Shown here piece by piece: positions 6,733 through 11,176 of a DNA stretch of 11,176 nt. The position numbers and the translations under genes were made by a program. The notes under the pieces were generated by a model. That model was given only the letters and a program-made list of their open reading frames with translations. It made no database searches and was not told the origin of the DNA. How positions within the stretch are numbered: position 1 is the first letter of the stretch; every line of letters begins with the position of its first letter. Origin of the DNA: Silvimonas sp. JCM 19000 (GTDB lineage Bacteria > Pseudomonadota > Gammaproteobacteria > Burkholderiales > Chitinibacteraceae); assembly GCA_001313065.1 (NCBI GenBank), contig BBFD01000131.1:1-11176 (forward strand). Direction: 5' to 3'.

Positions 6733-7899
6733 GTGAAGCCCAGCCTTATCCGCCGCGTTGGCCTGCCGCCACGCCGCTCGCTGCCCATGCCCGTCGTCTT
6801 GTTACTGGCTGCCACTGTCGCCGCTTGCCAGAAGCCAGAAGCACCCCCCGCGCCACCGGCCTGGTGGTGGCGCTACCCGCGCAATCCAGCAATGCCCAGC
6901 CTGGCGCTGCCTTGCGTTATCCAGTTGAAGTCGCCTCGCGCTATACCAACGCCATGTCTTTTCGCGTGGCGGGCAAACTGATCGAACGCAAGGTGCGCCT
7001 GGGCGATCACGTGCGCCAGGGCCAGGTGCTGGCACGTCTGGATGCGATTGACGCGCAAAAGCAGGTCGCCAGCGCACAAGCGCAACTGGACGCTGCCGCG
7101 CACAAAGTGGTGTACACCCAGCAACAGCTGCAGCGCGACCAAGGCCAGGCGCAAAAGAATCTGATTGCCGCCAATCAGCTGGAACAAAGCCAGGACAATT
7201 ACACGGCCGCCGTGGCCGGGCGCGATCAGCCGCCGCCCAGTTGCTGCTGGCGCAAAACAATCTGCAATACAACACCCTGGTGGCCGATCACGATGGGGTA
7301 ATCACCAGCGAAAACGCCGACACCGGCGCGGTGGTGGCGGCCGGGCAAAGCATTTACGGCCTGGCCTGGAGCGGCGATACCGATCTGTATCTGGATGCCT
7401 CCGAGCGCGACCTGGCGCGCATCAAGCCGGGCCAGAACGCCACGATTACCTTTCCGGCTTTGCCCGGCCAGCAATTCGCCGCCAAGGTGCGCGAAGTCGC
7501 GCCGGCCGCGGACGCGCAAAGCCGTACCTGGCGTGTCAAGTTGACGTTGTTGCAACCGGGTGATGCGGTCAAATTCGGCATGACCGGGGACGCGCTGTTG
7601 CAGCCTGTGCCCGGCGGCAGCAGCCATGCCGACGCGGGCAACTTTCAGTTACCCGCCACTGCCATCTTCCATCAGGCAAAGACCCGGCGGTCTGGGTGGT
7701 CAATGCCAGTAACAAGCTGGAACTGCGCAAGGTCAACGTGCTGCGTTATGACGAGCGCACCGCCAGCGTCAGCGGTGGCATCAAGAATGGTGAGCAAGTG
7801 GTGCAGGCGGGCGTACACACCGTCTACGCCGGTGAAACCGTCAAGCCGATCAAACCGTTGTTTGCCGCCGAACAAGCCGCAGAAGGGGCCGCGCCATGA
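6733..7899 (+). CDS. RND efflux periplasmic adaptor (membrane fusion protein), lipoprotein (three frameshifts)
   Basis: The periplasmic adaptor of a tripartite efflux pump, linking the RND permease to the outer-membrane channel. The GTG start is followed by a lipoprotein signal with lipobox VAAC (Cys32), so it should be lipid-anchored. The repaired protein has 389 residues. Its parts are a first lipoyl half with GKLIERKVRLGDHVRQGQVL (81-100), an alpha-helical hairpin (about 105-180, rich in Gln and Ala), a second lipoyl half LVADHDGVITSENADTGAVV (183-202), and a beta-barrel with a membrane-proximal domain (about 210-375). Frameshifts: C6 at 6844-6849 should be C7; a G is missing at 7229, restoring RDQAAAQLLLAQ; and a G is missing at 7675-7676, restoring HQGKDPAVWVV. 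All three are single deletions, and restoring them gives an exact codon count. The stop overlaps the permease ATG (ATGA). Confidence 0.92.
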
Positions 7900-10800
7900 G
7901 CTTGCCGCCCGATCCGGATTTGTCCAGCCACAGCGCACCCGCGCAAGCACCGCCCGGCGAGCCCGCACTGACGCCGGCCGAGCAAGCGCATCGCTTCAAT
8001 TTGTCGGCATGGGCGCTGCGCCATCAGGCCTGGTGATCTTTTTTACTGGTGCTGCTCACCACCTTCGGCATCTTGTCGTACGGCAAGCTGGCGCAATCGG
8101 AAGATCCGCCGTTTACCTTCAAAGTCATGGTGATCCGTACCCTGTGGCCGGGAGCCACCGCGCGCCAGGTGCAGGAACAAGTCACCGACCGCATCGCCCG
8201 CAAATTGCAGGAAACGCCCAACGTCGATTATTTGCGCAGCTATTCGCGCCCCGGCGAATCGCAACTGTTCTTTACCATCAAAGACGCCGCGCCGCCCAAA
8301 GACGTGCCCGACACCTGGTATCAGGTGCGCAAAAAAAGTCGGTGACATCGGCTATACCTTGCCACCGGGCGTGCAGGGTCCGTTCTTTAATGATGAATTT
8401 GGCGACGTCTACACCAATCTGTATGCGCTGGAAGGCGATGGCTTTTCGTTTGCGCAAATGCATGATTACGCCGAACGCTGCGTACCGAGTTGCTGCGGGT
8501 GGCCGGCGTGGCCAAGGTCGACTTTATTGCTGACCAGGAACAGCGCATTTATATCGAGATCAGCAATGCGCAGCTGGCCAAGCTGGGGCTGACGCCGCAG
8601 CAGATTGGCGATGCCGTCAATGCGCAGAACAGTGTGGCAGCGGCAGGGGTGTTTACCACGGCGGATGACCGCGTCTATGTGCGGCCGGGCGGGCAGTTCA
8701 ATTCAGTTGAGCAGTTGGCCGACACCTTGATCCGTGTGAACAATCGCGTTATCCGGCTGGGCGATATCGCTCAGGTCAAGCGCGGCTATACCGATCCGCC
8801 CACCGAATACATGCGGCATAACAAGCAGAATGTGCTGGGCATCGGCGTGACCATGGCGCCATCCGGCGACGTGATCGCCCTGGGCAAAGCGCTCGATAGC
8901 CAGACCGCGCATCTACAGCAATTGCTGCCCGCCGGCCTCAAGCTGGTACCCGTGGCCAGCATGCCGCACGCAGTGTCGTTGTCGGTGGACGAGTTTGTTG
9001 AAGCAGTGGCCGAGGCCATCGGCATTGTGCTGGTGGTAAGCCTGATCAGCCTGGGTTTGCGTACCGGCATGGTGGTGGTGTTGTCGATTCCACTGGTGCT
9101 GGCGGGCACGGCGTTGTTGATGCATCTGTTTGGCATCGGCTTGCACAAAGTGTCGCTGGGCACGCTGATTCTGGCGCTGGGTTTGCTGGTGGATGACGCC
9201 ATCATCGCCGTCGAAATGATGGCGGTGAAGCTGGAGCAAGGCTACGACCGCATGCGTGCCGCAGCGTTTGCCTATACCAGCACCGCGTTTCCGATGCTGA
9301 CCGGCACGCTGGTCACGGTTTCGGGCTTTTTTGCCGATTGCGCTGGCTGAGTCCGCCACCGGCGAATATACGCGCTCGATTTTTTGAGGTATCGGCAATC
9401 GCCTTGTTGTTGTCGTGGCTGGCGGCAGTCATCGTCATTCCGCTGTTGGGCTATCGCATCTTGTCCGAGCATCCCACCCGCCGTGCGCTCGGCCATCACG
9501 ATGACGGCCCGAATGCGCAGCATCACGATATTTATGACACCGGTTTCTATCGTCGTTTACGCGGCTGGATTGCCTGGTGCGTAACGCGGCGCAAGACGGT
9601 ATTGAGCGTTACGCTGGCGCTGTTTCTGCTAAGCATGGGGGCGTTTACCCTGGTGCCGCAGCAGTTCTTTCCCAGTTCCGATCGCACCGAATTGCTGGTT
9701 GATCTGCGCTTGCCCGAAGGCGCGTCGTTTGCCGCCACGCTGCGGGAAACCCAACGCTTTGAAGCCATCCTTGCCCGGCAAAACGGCATCGATCATTTCA
9801 TCGACTTTGTGGGCGCCGGCGCGCCGCGCTTCTATCTGCCGCTGGACCAGCAACTGCCTTCCCCCAACTTTGCCCAAGTGGTGATCACCGGCAAAACCAT
9901 TGCCGACCGTGAAGCATTGGCCAAATCGCTCGATACCGTATTGCGCGAACAATTTCCCACGCTGCGCACACGTATCAGCCGCCTGGAAAATGGCCCGCCG
10001 ATTGGCTTTCCGGTGCAGTTCCGCGTTAGCGGGCCGGAGATTGCCACCGTGCGCGTCTGGGCCGAGAAGGTTGCTAACGTGATGCGCAATCATCCCGACA
10101 CCAGCCACGTGCAATTTGATTGGGATGAGCCCGCCGAGCGCTCAGTGCATTTCGAGATTGATCAGGTCAAAGCGCGGGCCTTGAATGTGTCGTCGAAAGA
10201 TATTGCGGATTATCTGCAAATGTCGCTCACCGGCTACACCGTCACCCAATTCCGCGAACGCGACAAACTGATCGGCGTTGATCTGCGCGCGCCGGAACAC
10301 GACCGGATCGACCCCGGCCAGATCGAACGGCTGGCACTGCCGGGTGGTAATGGCAACGCCGTGCCGTTGGCGGCGCTGGGTCGCTTTACCTATGGCCTGG
10401 AATACGGCGTGGTCTGGGAGCGCGACCGGCAACCCACCATTACCGTGCAATCCGATGTGCAGCACGGCGCGCAGGGCATCAATGTGACCAACACGCTGGA
10501 TAAGCAACTGGCTGCCATTCGTGCCGAGATGCCGGTGGGTTATCGCGTCGAAATCGGCGGCGCAGTCGAAGAAAACGCCAAGGCGCAAGCATCGATCAAT
10601 GTGCAGATGCCGGTCTTGCTGATTGCCGTGCTGGTCTTGCTGATGGTGCAACTGCAAAGCTTTAGCCGTGTGCTGATGGTGGTGCTCACCGCACCGCTGG
10701 GCTTGATCGGGGTGGTGTTTGCCTTGTTGCTGTTTCATATGCCGTTCGGCTTTGTGGCCATGCTGGGCACCATTGCCATGTTCGGCATCATCATGCGCAA

Positions 10801-11094
10801 CTCGGTCATCCTGGTGGACCAGATCGAACAGGATATTCGCGCCGGGCATAGTCGCTTCGAGGCCATCATCGGGGCCACCGTGCGCCGGTTCCGCCCGATT
10901 ACGCTGACCGCGGCCGCCGCCGTACTGGCACTGATCCCGCTGTTGCGCAGCAACTTCTTTGGCCGATGGCCACAGCGCTGATGGGCGGCATTACCGTCGC
11001 CACCGTGTTAACGCTGTTCTATCTGCCCGCTTTGTATGCCCTGTGGTTCCGCGTCAAGCGCGACGAACCCGCCCAACCGGAGGCCCAGCCATGA
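7896..11094 (+). CDS. RND multidrug efflux permease, AcrB/HAE superfamily (seven frameshifts)
   Basis: A proton-driven inner-membrane exporter of the hydrophobe/amphiphile efflux type. The repaired length is 1065 residues, typical for AcrB-like pumps. A Pro/Ala-rich N-terminal extension of about 33 residues precedes FNLSAWALRH, then TM1. TM4 keeps the proton-relay pair in GLLVDDAI (about 9180-9200). TM10 reads GIIMRNSVILVDQIEQ (about 10786-10830), with Arg where AcrB has Lys940. Both large periplasmic loops are present. Frameshifts: missing C at 8029-8030 and extra T at 8039-8044 (which cancel), extra A at 8331-8337, missing C at 8478, extra T at 9327-9332, extra T at 9380-9385, and missing C at 10963-10964. 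As given, the frame stops at TGA 8034. The start overlaps the adaptor gene and the stop overlaps the next ATG. Substrates cannot be read from the sequence. Confidence 0.93.
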
Positions 11095-11176
11095 CCCGCG
11101 CCGCTTTATTCCTGACCGGTGCCGCCGCGCTCAGCCTGTCCGCCTGCAGCGCCTTCGGTCCCGAGCGCAATCCGCC
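11091..11176 (+). CDS. Outer-membrane efflux factor lipoprotein, N-terminus only
   Basis: The first 28 codons of a gene cut by the window end. The frame starts MTRAALFLTGAAALSLSACS, a signal peptide with lipobox LSAC, followed by a short Gly/Pro/Glu stretch as in NodT/OprM-type outer-membrane factors. The ATG overlaps the permease stop (ATGA). By position it is the channel of the same tripartite pump. The family call rests on the signal peptide and operon order alone. Confidence 0.7.
   Translation, partial: MTRAALFLTGAAALSLSACSAFGPERNP

Noticed and set aside
5846..6736. Plus-strand open frame of 296 codons opposite tetR
   Set aside because: The complementary frame has a clear TetR signature; this one is its mirror, rich in His/Gln/Arg.
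10142..10849. Minus-strand open frame of 235 codons inside the RND permease
   Set aside because: Antisense shadow of conserved permease sequence; His/Gln-rich composition typical of such shadows.

Overview
The window looks like chromosomal DNA of a betaproteobacterium, probably Neisseriales or a relative. This rests on the GC-rich coding style, a TrmJ that resembles neisserial versions in its loops, and a boxA of the CGTTCTTTAA type. The assignment is an inference from protein style, not a database result. All genes belong to recognisable families, and there is no phage, transposase or CRISPR array.

Layout: (1) 209-2127, plus strand, a two-gene unit: a YbhP-like endonuclease/exonuclease/phosphatase protein and a ClsB-type cardiolipin synthase, the same order as ybhP-ybhO(clsB) in E. 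coli. (2) A palindromic intergenic repeat at 2170-2271 lies between clsB and the convergent trmJ (minus strand, tRNA ribose 2'-O-methyltransferase). (3) suhB (plus strand) is divergent from trmJ. Its roughly 140-nt leader carries a boxA-like sequence and a foldable three-stem structure. A bidirectional terminator follows suhB. (4) A membrane chemoreceptor (minus strand) has a possible 41-residue membrane peptide upstream, overlapping its start codon. (5) A TetR-family regulator (minus strand) is divergent from a tripartite RND efflux operon (plus strand): periplasmic adaptor lipoprotein, inner-membrane RND permease, and the first codons of an outer-membrane factor lipoprotein cut by the window edge. 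Three alternating TGTAT/ATACA half-sites in the divergent gap are the likely TetR operator.

The most important caveat is sequence quality. Seven of the eight long genes are broken by single-base frameshifts, about 20 in 11 kb. Almost all lie in short homopolymers: A/T runs are one base too long, and C/G runs are one base too short. When each shift is undone, all seven broken genes become full-length with their catalytic motifs intact, and their lengths become exact multiples of three. I therefore read them as functional genes in an uncorrected draft assembly, not as pseudogenes. The only intact long gene is tetR. The coordinates given span the whole repaired gene in each case.

I did not find a new multi-gene system. 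The most interesting non-coding signals are the suhB leader, the TetR operator array and the intergenic palindromic element.
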